Below, piece by piece: positions 31,213 through 39,493 of a stretch of DNA of 64,000 nt (its first letter is position 1; each line of letters starts with the position of its first letter). Below the pieces are notes generated by a model. That model saw nothing but the letters and a program-made list of their open reading frames with translations. It did not search any database and had not been told where the DNA came from. The stretch spans positions 360,297 through 424,296 of the forward strand of contig NZ_AXAY01000002.1 in the NCBI RefSeq assembly GCF_000473045.1. The letters run 5' to 3'. The position numbers and the translations under genes are program-made. This stretch comes from Bradyrhizobium sp. WSM3983 (GTDB lineage Bacteria; Pseudomonadota; Alphaproteobacteria; Rhizobiales; Xanthobacteraceae).

Positions 31213-32022
31213 CTAGAATTTCGGAGGTGGAACGGCAGCTCGTTGCTTCTCCACGAGGGCGTCACGATCTTTATCCAAAAATTGAGGCTCGCTGATAATG
31301 AGCACCCATGTCGGAATGGGAGAATTTACGGATCGCGGTTCGCCAGAATATGAACCTAGCTGCATCGTTGAAGAGTCGCTGAGGTGCCAAACTTCATTGA
31401 ATGGCCGGGTGTGAAATTGGGCGGAAATTGAGTCGATGATTTCTTGGGCTGGTGCGCCAGATTGAAAGACGTAGGACGCGGCCGTCACCACGTTGGGCGA
31501 CATGTTCTCGGTCAATCGGGCGACAAGCTGATTGCCGTTCTTGTTCGTGCACTCCAACGTCGTTGGCTTTGGCGACGATACACTGCATCCTGTTTTCGCC
31601 ATCGCGGCCTTCGCCGCAGCCTCGGTCATGCCGGTCTCGACTCCCAAAATGTCTCTTTTTGTAAATGCATAAATGTTCGTTGACCGTTTATCCGTCCCAG
31701 TGAAGCTGGTCGTAACGTGCTTCCAGCTTTCGTAGTCCTCCGGGCGAAGTAAAAAGAACGGCTGCGCGCCCAGGACGGCATATTTCAAGCTCTCACGGGA
31801 GTTTCCGTGATCGTAGCTTTTTGCGGCGACCACCGGCGGACCGATAAGCTTGCCTTCTCGGTCCAGGTCGAAACTGACAGCATAGTCGAGGTTGACTTGT
31901 GGAGCGGGAAACCAATGCTGCATTATTTGGGCGCGGATGACCGCTATGGGGTCGGGCGGCGCAGTCTGAGCAAAGGCCGACGGACACGCGAACATTGAGA
32001 GCAGGGCAATCCATTTCATCAT
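31213..32022 (-). CDS. Exported hypothetical protein with a TolA/TonB-C-like N-terminal part
   Basis: 269 residues with a signal peptide ending PSAFAQT. The first mature part (IMQHWFPAPQ, AVSFDLDREGKLIGPP, ALLRP-like end) resembles the C-terminal domain of TolA-type proteins. A second half holds a Cys pair (TGCSVSS and TLECTNK) that may form a disulfide. Periplasmic or surface location is likely; function unknown. Confidence 0.65.
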   Translation of the reverse strand: MMKWIALLSMFACPSAFAQTAPPDPIAVIRAQIMQHWFPAPQVNLDYAVSFDLDREGKLIGPPVVAAKSYDHGNSRESLKYAVLGAQPFFLLRPEDYESWKHVTTSFTGTDKRSTNIYAFTKRDILGVETGMTEAAAKAAMAKTGCSVSSPKPTTLECTNKNGNQLVARLTENMSPNVVTAASYVFQSGAPAQEIIDSISAQFHTRPFNEVWHLSDSSTMQLGSYSGEPRSVNSPIPTWVLIISEPQFLDKDRDALVEKQRAAVPPPKF

Positions 32023-32081
32023 TTGTGACCTCTGGTGTGGGTTACGTATTAGGCGGATGCCGGACCTGATGAGGCCCAGCG

Positions 32082-32714
32082 TTATCCTTCAACGGATGCG
32101 TAGATGAGGAATCCCGCAATCATGCTGACGATCCACGCGACCGCGTAGTAGGGACGCTGCTTCAGGCGTTTTGCCCTCAGGAACAGGTAGACCGGCGTGA
32201 GCAGCACGGCTGTGACGCGGGTTATCCGCGAGCCATAACCCGCTTGCTTTAACCTACGGTCATCGAGCCAGCCGAGCAGGCCGTTAATCACAACGGGCAC
32301 CTGGAACGGCAGCCCCCGGCTTGGGTGATACGGAAATCCAAGGGCTAGAGAGCGAACTGCAGCGTCCTGGTTGCTGGCGCTCACCACGGCCTCGATCACC
32401 CCGATAACGAGAGGCAAGAGGGCGAGTGTCCAGACGTAACCGTTGCCAACGTGCTTGGACGAAATCGCAGGTGGCTCGGCAGCCACCAGCTCAGCAAGGT
32501 CGCTGTCTCGGAGGGGCTGCCAATCGGGCATGCCCTTCCGCCAGACCTGCGCATCGGTCTCGATCTCTTTCTTGTTCAGGAGATGCTTGATGGTCGAAGC
32601 GGTCGTCGGGCCTCGCCGAGTGCCGTTCGCGACGTAGTACCACTCGTTTGGTCCAGGCTGGTTCGCCGCCCCGAGATCCGGCAGCGGTGGTGGTGCAAAT
32701 TGTTCTTCAGTCAT
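32082..32714 (-). CDS. GYF-domain-2 membrane protein
   Basis: 210 residues. A cytoplasmic GYF_2 domain (WYYVANGTRRGPTTA, then WRKGMPDWQPLRD, about residues 21-75) binds peptides or marks membrane proteins. Three to four membrane segments follow, with basic ends (KRLKQRP). AGGAAAGCCC precedes the ATG. It is read divergently from the XRE regulator across a perfect palindrome and is likely its target. Confidence 0.78.
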   Translation of the reverse strand: MTEEQFAPPPLPDLGAANQPGPNEWYYVANGTRRGPTTASTIKHLLNKKEIETDAQVWRKGMPDWQPLRDSDLAELVAAEPPAISSKHVGNGYVWTLALLPLVIGVIEAVVSASNQDAAVRSLALGFPYHPSRGLPFQVPVVINGLLGWLDDRRLKQAGYGSRITRVTAVLLTPVYLFLRAKRLKQRPYYAVAWIVSMIAGFLIYASVEG

Positions 32715-32778
32715 GGGCTTTCCTATTCTAAAAAGTTTTTGAAAGTCGCCCTTGCGTCGATCCAAAATCCCGCCAATA

Positions 32779-32808
32779 GGGCATATAGTCCCTAGAGACT
32801 ATATGCCC
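32779..32808. promoter_or_regulatory. Palindromic operator between the GYF gene and the XRE regulator
   Basis: Twelve-base perfect arms GGGCATATAGTC and GACTATATGCCC flank CCTAGA. It touches the start of the XRE gene and lies 65 bases from the GYF gene start. The position fits an autoregulatory repressor site. Confidence 0.7.
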
Positions 32809-32809
32809 G

Positions 32810-33037
32810 ATGGTGCTCCATCCTGCAATGCAGGACTGGCGCGTCATTGTTGGCAAGAATGTCCGGCGAATTCGCCAGCAGCGTCGAATGACCCAAGAGA
32901 AATTGGCGTTCGAAGCTGACCTGGACTTGACCTACATCGGTGGGATCGAGCGAGGACGGCGTAACCCCAGCCTTTTGGCGATGGCTCGCATTGCTGAGGC
33001 TTTGTCGGTGCCACTCGTCAAACTCTTCGGCGAGTAG
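32810..33037 (+). CDS. XRE family helix-turn-helix regulator
   Basis: 75 residues consisting of one HTH_3 domain: GKNVRRIRQQRRMTQEKLAF, then LDLTYIGGIERGRRNPSL. It is short, like phage and C-type repressors. Starts at 32810 or 32828 both lack a ribosome site, and the palindrome sits immediately before the first ATG, so leaderless translation is possible. It probably represses itself and the GYF gene. Confidence 0.88.
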   Translation: MVLHPAMQDWRVIVGKNVRRIRQQRRMTQEKLAFEADLDLTYIGGIERGRRNPSLLAMARIAEALSVPLVKLFGE

Positions 33038-33068
33038 CGGGGGGTATGTTTGGTCGATTATGAGGGCG

Positions 33069-33404
33069 CTAGTATTCGTCTGCCCTCATGATCGTGATGA
33101 TTCGCTCGGTGACGGCGGGGTCTGCCGGGTTTGGCGAATGAAAGTTGAGAGATTTGTCGTAGTAGTCAATTTTGAACACTACCTGCACCCCTTCGAAGGC
33201 AAAGACGCCGAAATCGTGCTCCTCGTGGGGGTCGTTGGCGTGGCAAAAGTCATCGAACACCGCGATCGTTTTGACCAAGCGTTCAACGGCTTCGGACCCC
33301 AGCTCGGCGATTCCAGCAGTCATTATGGCTCCGCCGCCGAGAAGGTGCTTCCGAAGCTCGTCATTGAGCACACGCGTTTTCTCCGCGTCCGTTTGCATGG
33401 ACAT
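33069..33404 (-). CDS. DUF3768 family protein
   Basis: 111 residues. The order LNDELRKH, GGAIMTAGI, FDDFCHANDPHEEHDFG, VVFKIDYYDKSLNFHSP and TERIITIMRADEY is the DUF3768 pattern, found mainly in rhizobial plasmids and islands. Function unknown. It converges with the XRE gene. Confidence 0.85.
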   Translation of the reverse strand: MSMQTDAEKTRVLNDELRKHLLGGGAIMTAGIAELGSEAVERLVKTIAVFDDFCHANDPHEEHDFGVFAFEGVQVVFKIDYYDKSLNFHSPNPADPAVTERIITIMRADEY

Positions 33405-33524
33405 GGTTATTTCTCCGATATGTTGTGTTGATGTTTGCGCCCGGCTCGCTATCGATCAGCATCAGGCGGTGTCAGGATGGGAAAAGCCCGGGCCGTGGTC
33501 CGAGCTTGAGAGCTGGTGCGCCGG

Positions 33525-34094
33525 TTACTCTGGACCGGGGTTTACGAGCCCCACTTGGGCGATGTGCCGGACGTAGGTGCCCTTGTCCGGATAGTCGCGA
33601 AGGCGAAGCGTCAAGACTTGGTCCTCGCGCTTGGTCACAAGGCAGGGCCACCAGCCATATCCGGGGTCATCGTCCTCAACGAGCACCAACTGGCCGACAG
33701 CGATGCTCTCCCAGGTGCGCGGCAGGCCAGCAGCAACAACGCCGCTCGTCTTTTCCTTTTCGGTGGATGGCGCTGGCACGGGTTGGTGAACGTGGCTTTC
33801 GTCGCCAGGCACGTCGAGCGCTGCTTTGAGCTTCCCCAGGAGATCGCGCCGGATCGGTGGCACAAATGCCTTGCCGCTCGCGTACAGCCGTCCCACAGGG
33901 AGCTTCATTCCGATCTCGGTGACCGCTGGCGACGCCGCATGCACGGACGTCAGCTTCATCTGGCCTGCGGCGCTAACGACTTTCTTGTTGAACTCAGGAA
34001 ACCGGGCGCCCCTTGGCTTCCCGTCATCATCAAGTCCGAAGACAAAGAGCTTGTCTGGAGCGTTGACCGTCTTCTTCTCTGGCTGCTTTCCCAT
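33525..34094 (-). CDS. Hypothetical protein: GLDxDGxPRGARF core plus tryptophan-rich C-terminal domain
   Basis: 189 residues from an ATG with GAGGAGGAG upstream. The first half (VFGLDDDGKPRGARFPEFNK and MKLPVGRLYASGK) is homologous to the protein at 30797-31138. After a Ser/Pro/Glu linker comes a beta-rich domain (VLVEDDDPGYGWWPCLVT, LTLRLRDYPDKGTYVRH) that looks like a small SH3/Tudor-type barrel. That fold guess is inference. Confidence 0.7.
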   Translation of the reverse strand: MGKQPEKKTVNAPDKLFVFGLDDDGKPRGARFPEFNKKVVSAAGQMKLTSVHAASPAVTEIGMKLPVGRLYASGKAFVPPIRRDLLGKLKAALDVPGDESHVHQPVPAPSTEKEKTSGVVAAGLPRTWESIAVGQLVLVEDDDPGYGWWPCLVTKREDQVLTLRLRDYPDKGTYVRHIAQVGLVNPGPE

Positions 34095-34315
34095 GTTTCT
34101 CCTCCTCAAAAGCAGACGGGGCCCAATGGGACCCCGTGATCTGCGGTTCTAGCGATGTTGTGGCTTGGCCACGGTGGCGGGCCAGACGCCCGCCGAGGCA
34201 AACTAATCACGGAAGTACCTCCACCATAAATTGCAAAGTCGTTATTAGACGTTGTTGAGCGAGTATAGGCGAATCGTGTTGCCGCCTCAAGCAAATCATT
34301 CGATGTTGCGTTGTT

Positions 34316-35353
34316 CTAAGCGACTGTTTTTGCGTCAGTTTTTGCCATTTTTAGCGGTATTCGGCCGCACTTCTGATACAGGTGGCAGTAGCCGATTTGG
34401 CAGGCTTGCCGGTCGTCAATTCGGTTGCCATTGCAAAGGTTGAGTCCATCCTCTGAACACAGCCTCCAGATGGCATTTTGGACGAACCGCGGAAACCGCT
34501 TTGAGAATACAGGATTCAATGTGCGGGCATCGATGCGGTCGGCCACGGTCCTGATAATTTCTGCGCAGCCACCAGGGGCGTAGCACGCAGCGCCGTAAGC
34601 GTGAGAGCTGCCGCAGTCCTGTAAAATGCCCGTGCGATGCAGAAAGTTGTGAACCAGCGTGTCCACCGCGATCATCGCGGTACCCGTTTCAAACCAGAGT
34701 GGCCGGTCTTTCCGCACACCAATTAGCAGCGTCGAAAGCGTCATCATGAGTATCTTGTCGGAGACGCCGTAGACGTTTCGAAGTGGACCGATCAGGGCTT
34801 CCTGCCGGGCGGCATCCAGTTCGGGCCTGGTCGCACCTTTCGCGCTTCTTAATTGGCGGTCAATCCAGCCCACCAGGTCGCCGTCGGCGAGGTCGCGGAC
34901 GAACAAGAAGAGGGAGTATGCGGTCTGGTTCAGTCGGCCGTTGCGAAGGTGCGGACGTGGCAGGGGGCACGCATCGATGTGATCGGGCTCAGAACAGGTA
35001 AAGCTGGTCTTGTCGTATCGGCAATCTGCGAAATGCCAGTAGCTGCGCAGCTTTGGACAAGAGGGCGCATTCCTCTCGCTTGCTTCAATGGCCGACCAGG
35101 ACGCCGTGCCGTGCTTATTGATGTAGTCGCGCGCAACTCGGTCCGAGATCCCCTGAAAGCTAAACGTCGTAACGAGCCAATCAAAAATAGGGGGCGTATC
35201 GGCGAGGGCGACAGCTCGATCTAGACCCGCGTGCCGAGCCTCGTCGTCGATCTCGTCGAGGAATGACATTGATCCCGCGACCGCGCAGACAGTCCGGATT
35301 AAGCTTTCCGCCCGCGCAAACGCATCAAAGCTTTTGTTAAAGGGGTTCGACAT
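34316..35353 (-). CDS. HhH-GPD / endonuclease III-like protein with cysteine clusters
   Basis: 345 residues. NVYGVSDKILMMTLSTLLIG (about 193-212) matches the helix-hairpin-helix of DNA glycosylases with the catalytic lysine as Lys200. MIAVDTLVHNFLHRTGIL supplies the catalytic Asp231. The C-terminal C307-x10-C318-x4-C323-x5-C329 array could hold the Fe-S cluster of the family, with spacing unlike the usual 6-2-5. An extra N-terminal cluster (Cys99, 111, 120, 129) is unusual. The gene follows the small recombinase by 46 bases. A role in base excision or in defence is inferred, not shown. Confidence 0.6.
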   Translation of the reverse strand: MSNPFNKSFDAFARAESLIRTVCAVAGSMSFLDEIDDEARHAGLDRAVALADTPPIFDWLVTTFSFQGISDRVARDYINKHGTASWSAIEASERNAPSCPKLRSYWHFADCRYDKTSFTCSEPDHIDACPLPRPHLRNGRLNQTAYSLFLFVRDLADGDLVGWIDRQLRSAKGATRPELDAARQEALIGPLRNVYGVSDKILMMTLSTLLIGVRKDRPLWFETGTAMIAVDTLVHNFLHRTGILQDCGSSHAYGAACYAPGGCAEIIRTVADRIDARTLNPVFSKRFPRFVQNAIWRLCSEDGLNLCNGNRIDDRQACQIGYCHLYQKCGRIPLKMAKTDAKTVA

Positions 35354-35399
35354 CTTGATGGGAAGCTTTCTCGGTGCTCGTGGAAAGGGAGATTGCTGG

Positions 35400-35975
35400 C
35401 TAGATCAGTCCGACCAACCTGCGCTGAGCATCGGTATCCCCATCTATATACCGCTGCGTGGTCTGGATGGACCGGTGGCCAGCCAGCAGTTGAACGTCCC
35501 GTAGCGAGCCGCCTGCCTTGTGAACCGAGCGAGCCGCTCGCGTAATGAAAGTTCGACGCCCCGAGTGCGACGAGCATCCTTCGAACCCGAGCTCGCCATA
35601 AGCGCGGCTGAACCAGACAACGATGCTCATCGGTGTCATCGCGCCGCCGCGCTCGGATCGAATGAGGGGCCCATGCGCCTTACACAGCCGACGCGCCTCG
35701 ACGAGGGCCTGTCGTAGCTCAGGATGAATCGGAATTGAGCGACCGCCGCGCTTTTTGGCGATCTCGTCGCGAACTTCAAGCGTGCCACCGACCTCGCCGC
35801 TCGGATCCAGCAGCATCGCCCACGTCAATTTGGCGATCTCGGCGGCGCGAAGACCTGCCTTGACTGAGAGCAGGACGATGAGGCGGTTGCGAAGTGGGTG
35901 GCGAGAGCGCTCGGCGAAAAACAAAAGATCGTCGATATGGTCAATCGAAAGCGTCTTCGCTTGCTTGCCAGCCAT
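35400..35975 (-). CDS. Catalytic-domain-only tyrosine recombinase
   Basis: 191 residues. All active-site residues are present: Arg43 (GLRAAEI), Lys74 or 75, His137 and Arg140 (SHSGRR), His167 (AGHRSIQ) and Tyr176. The N-terminal core-binding domain of normal integrases (about 100 residues) is missing. The ATG at 35975 follows GAGTGAG. A palindromic site resembling a recombination target begins 73 bases upstream. Similar short recombinases occur in some transposons and in FimB/FimE-type inverters. Confidence 0.85.
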   Translation of the reverse strand: MAGKQAKTLSIDHIDDLLFFAERSRHPLRNRLIVLLSVKAGLRAAEIAKLTWAMLLDPSGEVGGTLEVRDEIAKKRGGRSIPIHPELRQALVEARRLCKAHGPLIRSERGGAMTPMSIVVWFSRAYGELGFEGCSSHSGRRTFITRAARSVHKAGGSLRDVQLLAGHRSIQTTQRYIDGDTDAQRRLVGLI

Positions 35976-36047
35976 CTCACTCAAACCAGTTGCAGTCAGA
36001 TTCTAGAGAATCTGACTCTGTGCGCAAGGGAAAATCTCGCAATTCGC

Positions 36048-36083
36048 TGACTGATAAGGTTTTCAGAATTTTCTTATCAGTCA
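36048..36083. repeat. Palindromic site 1 (ACTGATAAG family)
   Basis: Arms TGACTGATAAG and CTTATCAGTCA, eleven bases each, with a 14-base spacer. It is one of four paired copies in the window and lies just upstream of the small recombinase gene. Confidence 0.75.
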
Positions 36084-36223
36084 TGAGGCGGATGGTTCAA
36101 TTCGCACGTACTGGGCAAGCTCGATACCAGGTCGGACGCATAGGTCAAAATCAATCTTGTAAAGTAGTTCGCAACGACAAAGACCGTTGTGAATCTCACC
36201 CTATCAAAGATTGGAATGTCAAA

Positions 36224-36631
36224 ATGAAATCGAAAAAGAAGCAGAAAAAGTTGCGTGGCCAATTTCTATCTGGGCATGCGCTGTGGGCTGAAGTTAAGCA
36301 TGCTTCGGAGTTGTTGCAACAATCGCATTTCAGGGCCTATAGCTTGTACGAAGACATTGCCGACCTTCAAGGTTCGATATCGGACGCTGTGGTCCACTTA
36401 GAAGAATTAGCTAAGGCCACTGACGAAGAGGATGTGAATTTAGAACGGCAGAAAAAAATACGCGCGATGTTGGAGCGAATCCGGAAATATTATCGCCAAA
36501 TGGATAGCGCCAGTGAACCTTTCTCGTTTATGCGAATCGCTGAAGATCTACTACGAGCGATGGATGAGCTTGCGCAAGAGGTTGATGTGCCGTTGCGGGC
36601 GGTAAAAAAGTTGGTCCACTATTGTGAATGA
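36224..36631 (+). CDS. Hypothetical helical protein in a site-bounded segment
   Basis: 135 residues. A very basic start (MKSKKKQKKLRG) leads into a largely helical, probably coiled-coil protein (ADLQGSISDAVVHLEELAKA, RIRKYYRQMDS). Not recognised. Low GC. It is the only gene between palindromic sites 1 and 2 and is followed by a strong terminator. Confidence 0.6.
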   Translation: MKSKKKQKKLRGQFLSGHALWAEVKHASELLQQSHFRAYSLYEDIADLQGSISDAVVHLEELAKATDEEDVNLERQKKIRAMLERIRKYYRQMDSASEPFSFMRIAEDLLRAMDELAQEVDVPLRAVKKLVHYCE

Positions 36632-36700
36632 GTGTAGTCGCTAGTGCGCGACGTTGGACATTCGTTGCTCACGTCGGCTCTAGTTGGCGAAGTTGGTATC

Positions 36701-36745
36701 AACCTAGGCTAAGCCGAGTTTCGGCTCGGCCTGGGTTTTCTTTTC
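36701..36745 (+). terminator. Rho-independent terminator after the helical protein gene
   Basis: AACCTAGGC and AGCCGA pair with TCGGCT and GCCTGGGTT (one G-T pair), followed by a T-rich run. It starts 70 bases after the stop codon. Confidence 0.8.
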
Positions 36746-37328
36746 GATTGTTCCTTCGATTGCTCGTACCGATAAGGGTTCGCAGAAACCTTTTCAGTTC
36801 TGAAACTGGATAGGATTTGAGAGAAAGCTTATCAGTCTCCGGACGGACGCTGCACACGCCGGCGTCTTCGATTTTGAAGCTGGCCAGTTCAACTCGAAAG
36901 AGAGTCTTGGCGGAGATTTCCCTCGAGCGTATCCGAGACCACTGAGCTGTTGCTGGTGACGAACTGTGAACATACTAGCGAAAAGGTATCGAGTCCGATT
37001 TAGGGAGCGGAGCCTGCTGTTGCAGGGACTCGTCTAGGAATGGTTGCGCAGATAATAAGAAAACTAAAAGCCTGCTGAAATAGACATGCCGGTCGGCGTA
37101 TCGTTTGCAGTGCTAGGCCCTCTTGAGAGTTCGCAACAGGGGGCCTGGCTGGACCGAACCAAAGGCCGCTGCTTCCCCCGAAGCAAGTATCGAGGTTGAC
37201 GCGATTGGCTTGAACGTCGGGAGCACGCGTTGCCGTTGGCGTATGGCCGCTGCTTTCAAGCCCGATGATGCCGTGCAGGTCGCCGGATCGTGAGCGCAGC
37301 GCCGCAATGATGGCGGTGAGGCTCAGAC
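36746..37328. other. Intergenic stretch containing site 2
   Basis: Apart from palindromic site 2 and a weak AGGCCC/GGGCCT hairpin near 37115-37145, nothing is supported. Confidence 0.35.
36805..36836. repeat. Palindromic site 2 (degenerate left arm)
   Basis: ACTGGATAG, a 14-base spacer, then CTTATCAGT. The right arm and the spacing are identical to site 1; the left arm differs by a short rearrangement. Confidence 0.6.
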
Positions 37329-37490
37329 TTAGTTCTCGTAGACGGCCTCAATTCTTCCGCATGGCAAGCACTTGTACACGTGGATGCACGGCCTGTTGCC
37401 CATCCTCGGCAGTATGGCCAATAGGGTCATCTCCCGGCCGCACGTCTGGCAGACCGGAGATTTCGAGCCATTGTCGGAGCCCGTGTGCAT
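37329..37490 (-). CDS. Small zinc-ribbon protein
   Basis: 53 residues. Two cysteine pairs (VCQTCGRE at 14-21 and YKCLPCGR at 39-46) about 24 residues apart form a zinc ribbon. The shared pattern with the gene at 53006-53170 (MxxLAxLP, HxYxCLPC) shows they are paralogues. The start is the first ATG after an in-frame stop. Confidence 0.7.
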   Translation of the reverse strand: MHTGSDNGSKSPVCQTCGREMTLLAILPRMGNRPCIHVYKCLPCGRIEAVYEN

Positions 37491-37641
37491 CGCCGGAGCT
37501 TGCCCGAGTTCAAAACCGGCGCTTATCCCGGACTACTACGGGAATTGGGTTGTCTGAGCAGACGGCATGGCCGTGCGGTTGAAGCCTGGAAATGGTGAGC
37601 TACACTGACGCTGTAAACCCAATTTGAGTCGAGCCCTGCGG

Positions 37642-38019
37642 ATGGCCAAATCGTCAAAACTAGTCGCCGCGCGGAAAGGCCGCGTGCTCCTCGTCAGGCG
37701 TCGGCGCGACCGCCTCTGGATGTTTCCCGGAGGCCGCAGGCGTGTTGGCGAGAGCGAGCGGAAGTGTCTTCGCCGCGAACTTGGTGAGGAGCTGCCAAAG
37801 CTCAAGGTCGGGCCGGTCAAGCTCTGGAAAGAAGTGAAGGCCGAGAACCGTCGATCCGGGCGAAAGATGAACGACGCGGTCTTCGTGGCTAAGGACGTAT
37901 CCGGTCGTTTGAAGATCGGCGACAAGAGGGAGATCGACAGAGCGGCTTGGCGCAAGCCGCGCGGCATCAAACTGACGCCCACATCGCGCTACATTCGCGA
38001 TAAGCTGTTTCCCCAGTAA
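37642..38019 (+). CDS. Nudix hydrolase
   Basis: 125 residues. The Nudix box is GGRRRVGESERKCLRRELGE followed by EL, with the catalytic RELGEE intact. The N-terminus KGRVLLVRRRRDRLWMFPGG is typical. It cleaves a nucleoside diphosphate linked to some group X; the substrate cannot be told. Very basic for a Nudix protein. The ATG at 37642 replaces an in-frame TTG upstream. Confidence 0.87.
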   Translation: MAKSSKLVAARKGRVLLVRRRRDRLWMFPGGRRRVGESERKCLRRELGEELPKLKVGPVKLWKEVKAENRRSGRKMNDAVFVAKDVSGRLKIGDKREIDRAAWRKPRGIKLTPTSRYIRDKLFPQ

Positions 38020-38064
38020 GCGTCACCTGTCGCAAATTAACGCTACGGTCGCGATCTCCGTAGC

Positions 38065-38247
38065 CTATGGCGTGGCGGATGATCGCATAGTTCGCGGTGA
38101 TTGACGATCCAGTTGCCGTAGCCGATCAAGCTGAACTCTAAGGCTCGGAGTTAACTCGTCGTCCCCGAGACATGCTTGCAATCTCTCACCGATCTCTCGG
38201 CGGATTGCCCGGCTGAGCGCCTTGTCGATATCAATGCCGGTTCGCAT
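38065..38247 (-). CDS. Small hypothetical protein
   Basis: 60 residues with a strong ribosome site (AAGGAGATTCTGCC). A helical, amphipathic core (AIRREIGERLQACLG) and a second helix (RVQLDRLRQLDRQ) recall NepR-like small proteins, but the match is too weak to name. Confidence 0.55.
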   Translation of the reverse strand: MRTGIDIDKALSRAIRREIGERLQACLGDDELTPSLRVQLDRLRQLDRQSPRTMRSSATP

Positions 38248-38301
38248 GGCAGAATCTCCTTGTCCGGCGGAACGCCTGCCCTGCGATGGTCGTCCTAATC
38301 T

Positions 38302-38469
38302 TCAGGAGTTGAGGCCGAGACCGCCGCCTTTGGCTATCTGTCGTGAGCGCTTGTGGAACAGCGGGTGATGAACAAACCTTTGGCTATCCACGACCTGCGC
38401 CGTCCTTGACGGCGGGCGACGGTCTCGCCAACACAACTCCGCCGGTTGAGAAATGTTCACATAGATCAC
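38302..38469 (-). CDS. Possible small open frame
   Basis: A frame with protein-like residues (VIYVNISQPAELCWRDRRPP) has only GTG starts, the best at 38469, and a weak ribosome site. The frame is open for another 18 codons upstream. Real gene, remnant or chance frame cannot be decided. Confidence 0.3.
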   Translation of the reverse strand: MIYVNISQPAELCWRDRRPPSRTAQVVDSQRFVHHPLFHKRSRQIAKGGGLGLNS

Positions 38470-38529
38470 GCTTGGAACCCAGCCCGGCAGCTCGACACGA
38501 TAATTGCAACTGATCCACCCGGTCCGTGA

Positions 38530-38757
38530 TCACCCTTCCGGCAGGTCCAATGCTTCGACGGCCCGACTACAAATTTGGGTCGGGTCTTTGAGGCCGGTCT
38601 GGCCGATCTCGATGATCTTCTTGGCGATCAGTTCGGTGAGAGGGTCGTTCCGATCTTCTACACCGATGGTGCGCAGGGCCTGTTCGTAAGCCGTCGAAAG
38701 CCGGGCGATCTCTTCAGGTCCCAGAGTTGAGTTCTGTAGGATTCGATAAATGGCCAA
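38530..38757 (-). CDS. Conserved small protein of Bradyrhizobium type
   Basis: 75 residues from a TTG with GGGGGCAGCAGC upstream; an ATG at 38784 is an alternative. LAIYRILQNSTLGPEEIARL, then DRNDPLTELIAKKIIEIGQT, is a pattern I recall as common in Bradyrhizobium genomes. All-helical, function unknown. Confidence 0.65.
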   Translation of the reverse strand: MAIYRILQNSTLGPEEIARLSTAYEQALRTIGVEDRNDPLTELIAKKIIEIGQTGLKDPTQICSRAVEALDLPEG

Positions 38758-39177
38758 GCTGCTGCCCCCGTTTGAATACAGCATAGCACTGGTTCCCCGA
38801 CCCAGAGCTAGAGCGAACCAGAGCTAACCTTAACGTGGAGGAACGGTATGCGAACGCGTCCCGCCCCGCTCCATCGCTAGCGTGCCGGGGTGAATGGCGC
38901 GCCTCCCCGCACGCCAGCCCTTCGGACCGCTGCCCGCTGTCCCTCTCGACCGCCCGAAGGGACCGGCTGGCCCGAGGCGACTTTGCGCAACATCAAAACG
39001 GGATTGGTCCACACTGCCTAGGCTAGGTCCGTAGCCGAACAACCTGTTGTCAGGCTGCTGAGGTTATGAGGCCCGGGCTCCTAGGCATACCGGGCCTCGG
39101 CTTAACTGCTTATCCGCATCGCGCCATGGCTGACTGCGTGCAAGGTCTCGCCGTGCCGAGGCGACACGAGGCTCGAC
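38758..39177. other. Intergenic stretch
   Basis: Holds a hairpin at 39068-39098 (GAGGCCCGG / CCGGGCCTC). No gene is supported. Confidence 0.4.
39068..39098. terminator. Stem-loop
   Basis: Perfect nine-base arms GAGGCCCGG and CCGGGCCTC with a thirteen-base loop. No T-run. Confidence 0.45.
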
Positions 39178-39444
39178 ATGTCCGCCAAAGATTATGCCGA
39201 TGATCTCAGCGCGACGGTGCGCTATGCACTGGAGACAACTCGTGCAATCGCGGTCTGTCCCTTCCACTCTGACGTAACCATCCGCGTCGGCGATGATGCG
39301 GCCGAAAGCCATGCCTTGGAGCGCGCCAAGAGGATCATCAAGAGCGACGGTACGACCTGGAAACCGCAGAACCTCAGGGAAGAGATTGGTCGGCAGCTAC
39401 GCGAAGCCGCAGACGGTGAATGTCCGCACTGCGCGTCGCATTGA
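39178..39444 (+). CDS. Conserved small hypothetical protein
   Basis: 88 residues. YADDLSATVRYALETTRAIA, CPFHSDVTIRVGDDAAESHA and a C-terminal GECPHCASH. The C-terminal CPHC pair with the earlier cysteine could bind metal. Recurs in this genus by memory; role unknown. Confidence 0.65.
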   Translation: MSAKDYADDLSATVRYALETTRAIAVCPFHSDVTIRVGDDAAESHALERAKRIIKSDGTTWKPQNLREEIGRQLREAADGECPHCASH

Positions 39445-39493
39445 CCGATCCCAATCGGGCGCCGAGCTACGGGGCAATCGTGCGAGGTGGCGG

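Noticed and set aside
36048..36083. Site 1 as a Rho-independent terminator
   Set aside because: The arms are AT-rich with a 14-base spacer, no T-run follows, and the same sequence recurs at unrelated positions without an upstream gene end.
38065..38247. NepR-type anti-sigma factor
   Set aside because: The helical pattern is vaguely similar, but the conserved NepR end motif is absent and no phyR or ecfG gene is near.
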